From assembly GCA_017396085.1 (NCBI GenBank), contig JAFQNC010000001.1, positions 1 through 64,000 of the forward strand: a stretch of 64,000 bases of DNA, in the 5' to 3' direction. Shown one piece after another: positions 1 to 7,889 of the stretch. The notes beneath the pieces are model-generated. The model had not been told where the DNA came from. It saw only the letters and a list, made by a program, of their open reading frames with translations, and did not search any database. How positions within the stretch are numbered: position 1 is the stretch's first letter; the number at the start of each line of letters is the position of its first letter. This stretch comes from Tidjanibacter sp. (GTDB taxonomy: Bacteria; Bacteroidota; Bacteroidia; Bacteroidales; Rikenellaceae). Both the position numbers and the translations under genes were made by a program.

Positions 1-19
1 CAATTCTCAATTATATTTG

Positions 20-27
20 TATCTTTG
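20..27 (+). promoter_or_regulatory. Bacteroidetes-type -7 box upstream of ricT
   Basis: TATCTTTG matches the TAnnTTTG -7 consensus of the Bacteroidetes primary sigma factor. It ends only 9 bases before the ATG at 37, so the transcript would have almost no leader if that ATG is used. The -33 element would lie outside the window. Confidence 0.5.
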
Positions 28-36
28 TGGGTTAAT

Positions 37-1641
37 ATGGATAACTATATGGATATGCAAGATATAAATACCAACGAAAATCTTATTCCGGAGAGCCGTA
101 GGATTGTGGCCGAGGGCCGCAAAGCCGACATCTCGCTGGGCCACGGATGCGAGTATTGCCGCTGTGGAGAGCAGCAGGAGATGTGTGCCGAGGCTCGTCC
201 CGGATGCTATAAGTTGCACGAAACAGATTGGCTCAAAGAGTATCCCGACAACGAACCCACGGAGATTGTGGAGGTGAGGTTTAAGAACACCCACCGTGGC
301 TACTATGCCAACGAGAACAACATTCCTCTTGCCGAGGGCGACATCGTGGCGGTGGAGGCCTCCCCGGGCCACGACATCGGCATTGTGTCGCTCACGGGCG
401 ATATGGTGGCAAGGCAGATGCGCAGGGTGGGCTTCAACCCCGCCAATGGCGAGTTCCGTAAGGTCTACCGCAAGGCACGCCCCTACGACATTGAGAAGTG
501 GCACGAGGCTGTGGGTAGGGAGCACGAGGTGATGATTCGTTCAAGGCAGATTGCTGCCGATATGGGCCTCAATATGAAGATTGGCGATGTGGAGTTTCAG
601 GGCGATGGTATCAAGGCCATCTTCTACTATATTGCCGATGAGAGGGTCGATTTCCGCGAACTCATCAAAGTTTTTGCCGAGCAGTTCCGCATCCGCATTG
701 AGATGAAGCAGATTGGCGCACGCCAAGAGGCCGGCCGTATTGGCGGTATTGGTGCGTGTGGCAGGCAGTTGTGCTGCTCTTCGTGGATTAGTTCTTTCAA
801 TTCGGTAACCACGGGTGCTGCCCGCACTCAGGACCTCTCGCTCAATCCGCAGAAGTTGGCGGGCCAGTGCAGTAAACTTAAATGCTGTTTGAGTTACGAA
901 CTCGACAGTTACCTCGATGCACGCAAGGAGTTCCCCAAACTCAATGGCCCCTTGCAGGCACTCGATGCCGACTACTTCCACGTCAAGAGCGACATCTTGG
1001 GCCGCACGATGAGTTTCAGCACCCAACCCGGCTCTATGGCGGGCTTGGTTACGTTGAGTATCAAGAGAGTTAGGGAGATTGCCAAACTCAATGCCGAGGG
1101 CAAGAAGCCCGAGAAGATTACCTCCGACACGGTCTATGTTGCCTCCGAGGAGGAGCCGACCTACATCAACGTCATTGGCGAGGATAGCATCACCCGCTTT
1201 GATAAGGCCAAACGCAACAAGAAGCGTAAGGGCAATAAGAATAAGGGCGGTCAGCAACCCCAACAGCAGGGCCAAAAGGGTGCCGATGGTGGCCAGCAGA
1301 GCCAAAACAAGGGCGAGGGCCAGTCGCAGCAGAATAAGGATGGCCAGCAGAATAAGGGTGGCCAGCCCAAACCGAAACAGGAGGGTGGCCAACCCAAGAA
1401 ACAAGAGGGTGGCAAAGGCCAATCTCAGGCCCCCAAGCAACAGGAGGGAGCCCAAAGCAAGGGCGGAGGTAACAACGCCAATAATAGCAACAACGGTGGC
1501 GGTAATAATGGCGGCAACCACCCAAAGGGTAACAATGGCGGTGGTCGCAATGGCCGTGGCCGCAACAACCGAGGCAGGGGTGGCAACCGCCAGCAACAAC
1601 AGCAGGGCGGTGAGGGCCAACCCAAACCACAGCAAGAGTAG
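37..1641 (+). CDS. ricT: PSP1-domain (RicT/YaaT-like) protein with RGG/GQN-rich tail
   Basis: A 534-residue protein of the PSP1/RicT family. In Bacillus, RicT belongs to the RicA-RicF-RicT Fe-S complex that works with RNase Y; its role in Bacteroidetes is not established. A cysteine cluster (CEYCRCGEQQEMC, then a further Cys) near residues 40-60 precedes the PSP1 core. The core carries the family motif CGRQLCCSSW and a second pair in KLKCCLSYE, plausible Fe-S ligands. From about residue 391 the protein becomes a 140-residue low-complexity tail rich in Gly, Gln, Asn and Lys, ending in an RGG-type stretch (GRNGRGRNNRGRGG). ATG 37 was chosen over an upstream TTG at 25 that lies inside the promoter; ATG 49 or 55 is also possible. 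The next gene is a GldH-like lipoprotein, the usual Bacteroidetes neighbour. Confidence 0.85.
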   Translation: MDNYMDMQDINTNENLIPESRRIVAEGRKADISLGHGCEYCRCGEQQEMCAEARPGCYKLHETDWLKEYPDNEPTEIVEVRFKNTHRGYYANENNIPLAEGDIVAVEASPGHDIGIVSLTGDMVARQMRRVGFNPANGEFRKVYRKARPYDIEKWHEAVGREHEVMIRSRQIAADMGLNMKIGDVEFQGDGIKAIFYYIADERVDFRELIKVFAEQFRIRIEMKQIGARQEAGRIGGIGACGRQLCCSSWISSFNSVTTGAARTQDLSLNPQKLAGQCSKLKCCLSYELDSYLDARKEFPKLNGPLQALDADYFHVKSDILGRTMSFSTQPGSMAGLVTLSIKRVREIAKLNAEGKKPEKITSDTVYVASEEEPTYINVIGEDSITRFDKAKRNKKRKGNKNKGGQQPQQQGQKGADGGQQSQNKGEGQSQQNKDGQQNKGGQPKPKQEGGQPKKQEGGKGQSQAPKQQEGAQSKGGGNNANNSNNGGGNNGGNHPKGNNGGGRNGRGRNNRGRGGNRQQQQQGGEGQPKPQQE

Positions 1642-1667
1642 GTGGCATAGAGGCAGGTGTGGACCGT

Positions 1668-2096
1668 ATGGATGCAAAGAGATTGGTGCTGACGGTGGTC
1701 GCTGCGGTGGCGATGATGGGGTGCAGAGTTACCCCACACGGTGCGGTGGTGGCCGATGTGAGCCCCAAAGGGTGGGAGCCGAGTGAGGCTGTGGAGTTGT
1801 GCTACGACAACACCGACACCCTCTCTGCCCGCACGGTGAGCATCGTTGCCCGCAGGGAGTTCGGCAAGGCCGAGGGACCCTTGGAGTTGCACGTGAGGGT
1901 GTGTGCCCCCGACTCGGCGATGGTTGAGGCCGATGTGGTGCTCCCGCAGCGTGGCGACAAGGGCGGCTCCTTTGAGGAGTTGCGAGCCCTCTGGGTGGAG
2001 GGAGCAAGCCTGCAAGGAGGCACCTACACGTTTACGATAGCCCCACAAAAGTCCACCACGGGAGTGTGGAACGTGGGAATAGAGATTGAGAACTAG
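1668..2096 (+). CDS. gldH: GldH-like gliding-motility lipoprotein
   Basis: A 142-residue exported protein. The N-terminus has a Lys/Arg start, a hydrophobic stretch and a weak lipobox ending MMGC, so lipidation at that Cys is likely. The body resembles GldH: a WEPSEAVELCYDNTDT opening that matches the W...D/NTDT pattern, and a C-terminus closing with VGIEIEN, as GldH proteins close with a VGxxIE motif. GldH is an envelope lipoprotein first found in gliding flavobacteria; Bacteroidales homologues occur in non-gliding species and their role is unclear. ATG 1668 is preferred to a GTG three codons upstream. It lies 26 bases after ricT, probably in one transcript. The family call rests on motif resemblance and context. 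Confidence 0.6.
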   Translation: MDAKRLVLTVVAAVAMMGCRVTPHGAVVADVSPKGWEPSEAVELCYDNTDTLSARTVSIVARREFGKAEGPLELHVRVCAPDSAMVEADVVLPQRGDKGGSFEELRALWVEGASLQGGTYTFTIAPQKSTTGVWNVGIEIEN

Positions 2097-2100
2097 AATT

Positions 2101-2805
2101 ATGGGAAAAGATAAGATACGCAGATTTAACGAAAACCTCACCTTCAAGTGCTTGGTGCAGCCGGCATTTGAGGAGGTGTTTGGTAAGGACCACCCGATGA
2201 AGGGGCGCTGGCACGAGGAGTTTTTTGGCAACAACAACCCCATCGTGTTGGAACTCGGTTGTGGCCGTGGCGAGTACACGGTAGCCTTGGCCGAGCGTAA
2301 CCCCGACAAAAACTTCATAGGTGTGGACATCAAGGGAGCAAGGATGTGGCGTGGAGCCAAGACCGTAACGGAGAAGGGTATCCCCAATGCGGGCTTCCTG
2401 CGCACACGCATCGAGTTCATCGCCTCAATGTTTGCCGAGGGCGAGGTGAGCGAGATTTGGATAACCTTCCCCGACCCGCAGATGCCCAAACAGAGGGCCA
2501 AACACCGCCTTACGGGTCCGCTCTTCTTGGCTCGCTATGCGAAGATTTTGCAGCAGGGAGGGTGGATAAACCTCAAAACCGACTCGCAATTTCTGCACGA
2601 GTTCACAAAGGATGTGATTGCGCAGAACGAACTACCCGTGGAGGTGGCCAACAACGACATCTACGGCACAGGCTTTGCCGATGAGGTGCTCTCGGTCAAA
2701 ACCGCCTATGAGAGTAAATTCCTCGCACAGGGTATGCCCATCACCTACCTCCGCTTCGGACTGGGCGACAAGAGGGAGTTTGTGTGGGTTGCTCCGGAGG
2801 AATAA
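2101..2805 (+). CDS. trmB: tRNA (guanine-N7-)-methyltransferase
   Basis: TrmB methylates N7 of G46 in the tRNA variable loop using S-adenosylmethionine. The 234-residue protein has the SAM-binding motif LELGCGRGEYT, the acidic motif FIGVDIKGARMWRGAK, and the family signature ITFPDPQMPKQRAKHRL, in which FPDPW is usual and W is here Q. The C-terminal catalytic segment includes LKTDSQFLHEF. ATG 2101 follows the gldH stop by four bases, suggesting translational coupling. Confidence 0.93.
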   Translation: MGKDKIRRFNENLTFKCLVQPAFEEVFGKDHPMKGRWHEEFFGNNNPIVLELGCGRGEYTVALAERNPDKNFIGVDIKGARMWRGAKTVTEKGIPNAGFLRTRIEFIASMFAEGEVSEIWITFPDPQMPKQRAKHRLTGPLFLARYAKILQQGGWINLKTDSQFLHEFTKDVIAQNELPVEVANNDIYGTGFADEVLSVKTAYESKFLAQGMPITYLRFGLGDKREFVWVAPEE

Positions 2806-2843
2806 CAGACGTTTTTTTAGAATTGACAGTTGAGGATAGACAA

Positions 2844-3941
2844 ATGGAACAAAACAACATAAAAGTAGGCATAACACTTGGCGACCCCAATGGCGTTGGT
2901 GCCGAAACGATTGTGAAGATTTTTAGGGACAGCCGTATGCTCGATATGGCCACTTTTGTGCTCTATGGCTCCTCCAAATCGCTCTCCTTCTACAAACCCA
3001 CGGTGGAGGGTGGCGAGCAGGTGAGTTTCAACGTTGTGCGCTCGGCAGCCGAGGCCAAGGGTAAGAAACTCAACCTTGTGGAGTGTGGCGCCGGTGATGT
3101 GCGCATCACCGCAGGGGAGGCAACTTCCGAGGGAGGTGCTGTGGCTGTGGAGTCGTTGCGTAGGGCTGTGGCCGATGTGAAGGAGGGTACAATAGATGTG
3201 CTCGTTACGGCACCCATAAACAAAAACTGCGTCAATGGCGAGGGCTTTGCCGCCACCGGACACACCGAGTTCTTGGCCCGTGAGTTTGAGGGCGAGGGGC
3301 TGATGCTGATGTGCAGCGATATGATGAAGGTGGGCCTTGCAACCATACACCTGCCCGTGTCGGAGGTGGCTGCTGCGCTCTCCAAGGAGCTCATTGTGAA
3401 ACGTATCGGACAACTTGAGAAGTCGCTCAAGGAGGACTTTGGGGTGCGTAAGCCGAGGATTGCGGTGTTGGCACTCAACCCCCACGCAGGCGATGGCGGC
3501 CTGCTCGGTACCGAGGAGCAGGAGATTATCAAACCCGCCATTGTGGAGGCCTACAAGTCGGGTGTGTTGGCTTTTGGTCCCTTTGCGGCCGATGGCTTCT
3601 TTGCTGTGGGTGGCCACAGCAAGTATGATGCGGTGCTGGCTATGTACCACGACCAAGGCCTTGCTCCCTTCAAGATGCTCACTCCCTATGGGGTGAACGT
3701 AACCACCAACCTCTCGGTGGTGCGCACTTCGCCCGACCACGGTGTGGGCTACGACATTGCGGGCAAGGGTGTGGCCGATGAGAGCTCGATGCGCAACGCC
3801 ATATATATGGCTATGGACATCTATGAGAGTCGCCGCAGGGAGGCCGCCTATGCAGCCAACCCACTGAAACACTACGAGCGTGAGCGTGGCGGTAGGGACG
3901 CCAATGTCAAGGACATCAAAGAGTTGAAGGCTGAGAATTAA
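2844..3941 (+). CDS. pdxA: 4-hydroxythreonine-4-phosphate dehydrogenase
   Basis: PdxA oxidises 4-phosphohydroxy-L-threonine with NAD to 3-amino-1-hydroxyacetone 1-phosphate in the DXP-dependent pyridoxal-phosphate pathway. The 365-residue length is normal. Seen are the N-terminal GDPNGVGAE motif, the metal-binding histidine in TGHTEFLA, another in LNPHAGDGG, and the third in AMYHDQGLAPFK, followed by the C-terminal SPDHGVGYDIAGKG motif. The start ATG 2844 is placed before KVGITLGDPNG, as in homologues; an upstream in-frame GTG start would overlap trmB. It is 38 bases downstream of trmB and ends the ricT-gldH-trmB-pdxA run. Confidence 0.95.
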   Translation: MEQNNIKVGITLGDPNGVGAETIVKIFRDSRMLDMATFVLYGSSKSLSFYKPTVEGGEQVSFNVVRSAAEAKGKKLNLVECGAGDVRITAGEATSEGGAVAVESLRRAVADVKEGTIDVLVTAPINKNCVNGEGFAATGHTEFLAREFEGEGLMLMCSDMMKVGLATIHLPVSEVAAALSKELIVKRIGQLEKSLKEDFGVRKPRIAVLALNPHAGDGGLLGTEEQEIIKPAIVEAYKSGVLAFGPFAADGFFAVGGHSKYDAVLAMYHDQGLAPFKMLTPYGVNVTTNLSVVRTSPDHGVGYDIAGKGVADESSMRNAIYMAMDIYESRRREAAYAANPLKHYERERGGRDANVKDIKELKAEN

Positions 3942-4032
3942 GGACTAAGGCCGACTTGTGTAGAGATAAGGTGGAACCCATCCTAACGACACAAAGCACC
4001 GTGAGGATGAGATTACACTAAAAGTTTTTGGT

Positions 4033-4054
4033 CCCGCTTTTTACAAAAAGCGGG
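4033..4054. other. short perfect hairpin upstream of thrS
   Basis: CCCGCTTTTT and AAAAAGCGGG are exactly complementary around a two-base loop. On the plus strand it is followed by A/G-rich sequence rather than a T run, so it is not an obvious terminator of pdxA. It may be part of the thrS leader. Confidence 0.4.
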
Positions 4055-4089
4055 GAAAAAAGAGAAAATACGATAAAAAAAAGATAACA

Positions 4090-4124
4090 GGGGCGGTAGG
4101 CCGCAGGTCGTATTGCGGTGCCCC
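4090..4124 (+). promoter_or_regulatory. candidate thrS leader operator with anticodon-like loop
   Basis: Outer arms GGGGC (4090-4094) and GCCCC (4120-4124) enclose a 5-bp stem CCGCA (4101-4105)/TGCGG (4114-4118). The 8-base loop GGTCGTAT holds T-CGT-A at 4108-4112. This matches U33, anticodon CGU and A37 of a threonine tRNA. It ends 22 bases before the thrS ATG. In E. coli, ThrRS represses its own translation by binding anticodon-like hairpins in the thrS leader. The structure is seen; the regulatory role is inferred. Confidence 0.4.
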
Positions 4125-4146
4125 ACAAACAGTAACAAAAAACATT

Positions 4147-6090
4147 ATGGAACAAATCAAAATTACTTTCCCTGATGGCAACATTCGTGAGTATGCCAAG
4201 GGAATCACTGCGTTGCAAATCGCAGAGGGAATCAGCCCGCGCTTGGCGGCAGATGTACTTTCGGCTACCGTGAATGATGAGGTTGTCGATTTGACAGCCC
4301 CCATTGAGGCCGACTCCACACTCAAACTCAACAAATGGGATGACGAGGATGGTAAGCGTACCTTCTGGCACACCTCTTCGCACCTGCTGGCCGAGGCCCT
4401 GCAAGAACTCTACCCCGGTATTAAGTTCGGTATCGGCCCCAGCATCGAAAATGGTTTCTACTACGATGTGGACAGCCCCACACCCATCACCGAGGGCGAC
4501 CTTGTGAAGATTGAGAAGAAAATGGAAGAACTCGCACGCACCAAGGAGGATGTTGTGCGCCGCGAGGTACCCAAAGCCGAGGCACTTGAAACATTCAAGG
4601 CCAAAGGCGACCAATATAAAGTGGAACTGATTGAGGCCCTTGAGGATGGCAAGATTAGCTTCTACACCAATGGTGCTTTCACCGACCTCTGCCGTGGTCC
4701 CCACTTGCCCAACACGGGTGTGATTAAGGCCATCAAACTCACCAGCATTGCAGGTGCCTATTGGAGGGGCGATGAGAAGAACAAGATGCTCACCCGTATC
4801 TATGGTGTGAGCTTCCCCAAGAAGGCTCTGCTTGATGAGTATTTGGCAGTGCTGGAGGAGGCCAAGAAGAGGGACCACCGCAAACTCGGCAAGGAACTTG
4901 AACTCTTCACCTTTTCGCAGAGGGTAGGACAGGGTTTGCCTTTGTGGTTGCCCAAGGGTGCCGACCTGAGGGGCCGCTTGGAGAACTTCCTCAAAGCCGT
5001 GCAGAAGAAATATGGCTATGAGCAGGTTATCACTCCCCACATCGGCCAGAAGGAACTCTATGTAACCTCGGGCCACTACGCCAAGTATGGTAAGGACTCC
5101 TTCCAGCCCATCCACACCCCCTATGAGGGCGAGGAATTCCTGCTCAAACCGATGAACTGCCCCCACCACTGCGAGATTTTCAAGTTCAAACCTCGCTCCT
5201 ATAAGGACCTCCCACTGCGCTTTGCGGAGTTCGGTACGGTCTACCGCTATGAGCAGAGTGGCGAGTTGCACGGACTTACCCGAGTGAGGGGATTTACCCA
5301 AGATGACGCCCACCTCTTCGTGCGCCCCGACCAACTGTTGGAGGAGTTTGAGAACGTTATCGACATTGTGCTCTACATCTTCAAGACTTTGAAGTTCAAT
5401 GAGTTTACTGCCCAAATCTCGCTCCGCGACCCCAACAACAAGGAGAAATATATCGGTACTGACGAGAACTGGGAGAAGGCCGAGCAGGCCATCATTCAGG
5501 CCTCGGCCGAGAAAGGACTCAAAACCGTTGTGGAGTATGGCGAGGCTGCATTCTATGGCCCGAAACTTGACTTTATGGTTAAGGACGCCATTGGCCGCAA
5601 GTGGCAGCTGGGTACCATTCAGGTGGACTACAACCTGCCCGAGAGGTTTGACCTCACCTACACCGGCGCCGATGATAAGCCCCACAGGCCTATTATGATT
5701 CACCGTGCACCCTTCGGCTCGATGGAACGCTTTGTGGCTGTGCTGCTTGAGCACACGGGCGGAAAATTCCCCTTGTGGCTGGCTCCAACCCAGTGCGTTG
5801 TGTTGCCAATTAGCGAAAAATATAACGATTATGCAGAAAAAGTTTCAAAATATCTAAATAATTGCGATATTCGCAGTGAGATTGACAACCGTAACGAGAA
5901 GATTGGCCGCAAGATACGCGACAACGAGCTCAAGAAAATACCCTTCCTGCTCATCGTTGGCGAGAAGGAGGAGAGCGAAGGTCTTGTATCGGTACGCCAG
6001 CAGGGTGTGGGCGACAAGGGCCAGATGACCGCCGAGGCATTTGCCGAGATGATTAAGGAGGCTGTGGCTGCCGAAATCGACAACCAGTAG
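4147..6090 (+). CDS. thrS: threonyl-tRNA synthetase
   Basis: ThrRS charges tRNA(Thr) with threonine in the cytoplasm. The 647-residue protein has the full bacterial order: N-terminal TGS domain (opening [23 protein letters not shown]), then the editing domain with the zinc-like [11 protein letters not shown] and TDLCRGPH motifs. The class II catalytic core follows, with motif 2 [24 protein letters not shown] (here [12 protein letters not shown]) and the catalytic zinc residues in MNCPHHCEI, and then the anticodon-binding domain. Motif 3 appears as [12 protein letters not shown]. infC follows after 83 bases, the usual bacterial pairing. The upstream region carries two hairpins, one with a threonine-anticodon-like loop, that may control translation. 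Confidence 0.97.
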   Translation: MEQIKITFPDGNIREYAKGITALQIAEGISPRLAADVLSATVNDEVVDLTAPIEADSTLKLNKWDDEDGKRTFWHTSSHLLAEALQELYPGIKFGIGPSIENGFYYDVDSPTPITEGDLVKIEKKMEELARTKEDVVRREVPKAEALETFKAKGDQYKVELIEALEDGKISFYTNGAFTDLCRGPHLPNTGVIKAIKLTSIAGAYWRGDEKNKMLTRIYGVSFPKKALLDEYLAVLEEAKKRDHRKLGKELELFTFSQRVGQGLPLWLPKGADLRGRLENFLKAVQKKYGYEQVITPHIGQKELYVTSGHYAKYGKDSFQPIHTPYEGEEFLLKPMNCPHHCEIFKFKPRSYKDLPLRFAEFGTVYRYEQSGELHGLTRVRGFTQDDAHLFVRPDQLLEEFENVIDIVLYIFKTLKFNEFTAQISLRDPNNKEKYIGTDENWEKAEQAIIQASAEKGLKTVVEYGEAAFYGPKLDFMVKDAIGRKWQLGTIQVDYNLPERFDLTYTGADDKPHRPIMIHRAPFGSMERFVAVLLEHTGGKFPLWLAPTQCVVLPISEKYNDYAEKVSKYLNNCDIRSEIDNRNEKIGRKIRDNELKKIPFLLIVGEKEESEGLVSVRQQGVGDKGQMTAEAFAEMIKEAVAAEIDNQ

Positions 6091-6173
6091 GCTGAAGGTA
6101 ATGTCAATCGCAAAAAAGAATAGACGAACAAGAAACACATTTAATACTCTAACACATTTTTTTAATTTTCAGG

Positions 6174-6755
6174 ATGGCAGTACCTTACAGACCGAAACCA
6201 ACCTATCCGCAGCGTCCTCCTCAGGGCCCACAGTCCAAGCAGCAGGGCGAGCATCGCATCAATAACCAAATTACCGCACCTCAGGTGAGGGTGGTTAGTG
6301 ATGAACTTGAGGGTGCTCAGGTGATGTCAATCAAAGAGGCACTCCTTTTGGCCGACCAGATGGAGATGGACCTCATTGAGATTTCGCCCAAGGCCGACCC
6401 CCCAGTGTGCCGCATTGCCGACTATCAGAAATTCCTCTACCAACAAAAGAAGAAGGCCAAAGAGATTAAGGCCAAGCAGGCGAAGGTGGTAATCAAGGAG
6501 ATACGTTTTGGTCCCCAGACGGACGACCACGACTACAACTTCAAGTTGCGCCACGCTCAGAACTTCCTTCAGGAGGGAGCCAAGGTTAAGGCTTATGTCT
6601 TTTTCCGTGGTCGCTCGATTGTTTTCAGCGAGCAGGGCCAGATTTTGTTGCTTCGTTTTGCCACCGACCTTGAAGAGTATGGCAAGGTTGAGATGATGCC
6701 GAAGTTGGAGGGTAAGAGGATGACTATGATGTTGGCGCCGAAACCCAAAAAATAA
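6174..6755 (+). CDS. infC: translation initiation factor IF-3
   Basis: IF-3 binds the 30S subunit, keeps it dissociated from 50S and monitors initiator tRNA and start codon. The 193-residue protein has the N-domain opening [14 protein letters not shown], the linker [23 protein letters not shown], and the C-domain [26 protein letters not shown] proline/glutamine-rich extension of about 25 residues precedes RINNQI. An ATG is used at 6174, unlike the AUU start of enterobacterial infC; an in-frame ATT exists three codons upstream but need not be invoked. Genes for L35 and L20, which normally follow, are absent; repeat hairpins begin six bases after the stop. Confidence 0.95.
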   Translation: MAVPYRPKPTYPQRPPQGPQSKQQGEHRINNQITAPQVRVVSDELEGAQVMSIKEALLLADQMEMDLIEISPKADPPVCRIADYQKFLYQQKKKAKEIKAKQAKVVIKEIRFGPQTDDHDYNFKLRHAQNFLQEGAKVKAYVFFRGRSIVFSEQGQILLLRFATDLEEYGKVEMMPKLEGKRMTMMLAPKPKK

Positions 6756-6760
6756 AAAAA

Positions 6761-7007
6761 ACGCAGATTGCGGGTGAATTTTGCACCGCACTTCGATAGG
6801 CGAGTTCCTCATTTGCGCAAGCAAACTGCGGACTCGCCTTCTTGTTTGGCACAAAATTCACCTCGCACTTTGCATTTTTCAAAAACGCAGATTGCGGGCA
6901 ACTGCTGCGTCATACTGCGATAAACCTCCTCCTCATTTACGTTAAGTAAACTGCGGAGGAGGTTTTCTTGTATTCCTTGCATTTGCACCGCACTTTGCGT
7001 TTTTTTT
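6761..7007. repeat. tandem hairpin elements type A (6761-6879) and type B (6885-7007)
   Basis: Two imperfect palindromes of about 120 bp sit directly after infC. Type A has outer arms GGTGAATTTTG and CAAAATTCACC, a middle stem GGCGAGTTCC/GGACTCGCC and an inner stem TTTGC/GCAAA. Type B has middle arms CCTCCTCC/GGAGGAGG and outer ends CGCAGATTGCGG and CCGCACTTTGCG followed by T7. The same A-B tandem recurs after ntpK (52021-52262), and a type B copy follows hom. Arm changes between copies are compensatory. They may act as transcript ends or 3'-UTR stabilisers; no protein is likely. Confidence 0.8.
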
Positions 7008-7525
7008 ACCGCTACCAAACGTCAGAAAGAACCCCAATCAAAAACACACAAAACAGGCAACGCCTGCGCACTTTGCGTTTTTTTATGGTCCAACGTCTTT
7101 TTTTAAGGCCCTTAAAGCCCTTAGGGCCATTAAAGTCCCTTTCTGCCCTCTACCACTCACGAGTATCTTTTTTAATACCCGTGCCTTCCGACTACTCCTC
7201 CCCTAAGTTAGGGGAGGTGCCCAAAGGGTGGAGGGGTCTGTGGGCTTGTGATTGACAAACCCCCTCGGCTTTCAGCCACTCCCCCTAACTTAGGGGGAGA
7301 GTGGCTTGGGGGAATTGAGTCGCCTCGCACTAACGTCCAACGTCTAACGTCTTAACGTCTTTTTTAGGGAGTTTAGGGAGTTTAGGGAGTGTAGGGAATG
7401 TAGAGAGTTTAGAGAGTGTATAGGCTCTATCCCTAACCTCCCTAAGCTCCCTAACTTCCCTTTCTTGCTCTTCCTGCTCTTTCTGCCTTAAACTTGGGGC
7501 GGTTGGCAACTACCGAGATTACTTC
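7008..7525. repeat. non-coding repeat mosaic between infC and the DUF2007 gene
   Basis: No gene is recognised. The stretch contains a truncated type B end near 7050-7086 and an array of 9-bp units of the AAGGCCCTT family (about 7099-7140). It also has two palindromes: CCTCCCCTAAGTTAGGGGAG (7197-7217) and CCACTCCCCCTAACTTAGGG, running 7276-7304. A GGGAGTTTA 9-mer array (about 7367-7415) is complementary to a CTCCCTAAC-type array (about 7427-7460), so it could fold into a long stem. Similar modules recur in at least six other gaps of this window. Confidence 0.7.
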
Positions 7526-7756
7526 CTATTCCTCCGGTGAGGCTTTGAGCAGGCTGCGGGCCTTGTCGTAGTCATCGCTATTGACCAGCAGGCGCACGCG
7601 GTTGTCGTTGATGTAGGGGAGCATTATGGACGAAATCTCGTTCACTACACTCACCTCCACACCCATACTGCGGAGCATCGAAGCCGCAACTTCGGCCTCG
7701 GCGGCGGTGGCAAAACCGGCAAGTTCCACCACGCTGTTTTCTTTGGTGTGTGTCAT
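7526..7756 (-). CDS. DUF2007-type small putative signal-transducing protein
   Basis: A 76-residue soluble protein with the DUF2007 layout: a beta strand (VVELAGF), helix AAEAEVAASMLRSMGVEVSV, then a variable middle and a closing strand/helix VRLLVNSDDYDKARSLL. The family has a small ferredoxin-like fold and is usually called a putative prokaryotic signal-transducing protein; substrate and partners are unknown. The start ATG at 7756 (MTHTKENS) fits the family length. An upstream in-frame extension would read through the promoter region shared with dnaE and looks non-coding. The gene diverges from dnaE. Confidence 0.7.
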   Translation of the reverse strand: MTHTKENSVVELAGFATAAEAEVAASMLRSMGVEVSVVNEISSIMLPYINDNRVRLLVNSDDYDKARSLLKASPEE

Positions 7757-7849
7757 AGCAAAAAGGGTGTTGATGGTTACCTTTGCAATATACAAATAAA
7801 ATATGTAATAAAAACTAGTGGCGAGTGTAAAAAACCAAATAAATAGTCC

Positions 7850-7857
7850 TATCTTTG
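7850..7857 (+). promoter_or_regulatory. -7 box for dnaE
   Basis: TATCTTTG, a perfect TAnnTTTG match, lies 32 bases upstream of the dnaE ATG in an AT-rich gap between divergent genes. No convincing -33 TTG is seen at the usual spacing. Confidence 0.55.
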
Positions 7858-7889
7858 TGATTGGACTCACCGCTTAAACTTTGACTAAT

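Noticed and set aside
3942-4146. A T-box riboswitch upstream of thrS
   Set aside because: No T-box core sequence or terminator/antiterminator pair is present. The anticodon-mimic hairpin fits a different mechanism.
6165-6173. An in-frame ATT upstream of infC as a non-canonical IF-3 start
   Set aside because: A normal ATG follows three codons later, and the upstream codons add nothing conserved. ATT starts are known from enterobacteria but are not needed here.
6809-7018. Small minus-strand frame whose product shares a long stretch with one at 52067-52273
   Set aside because: The likeness comes from the type A/B hairpin elements that both cover. The changes between copies preserve base pairing, not amino acids, and there is no promoter or start context.
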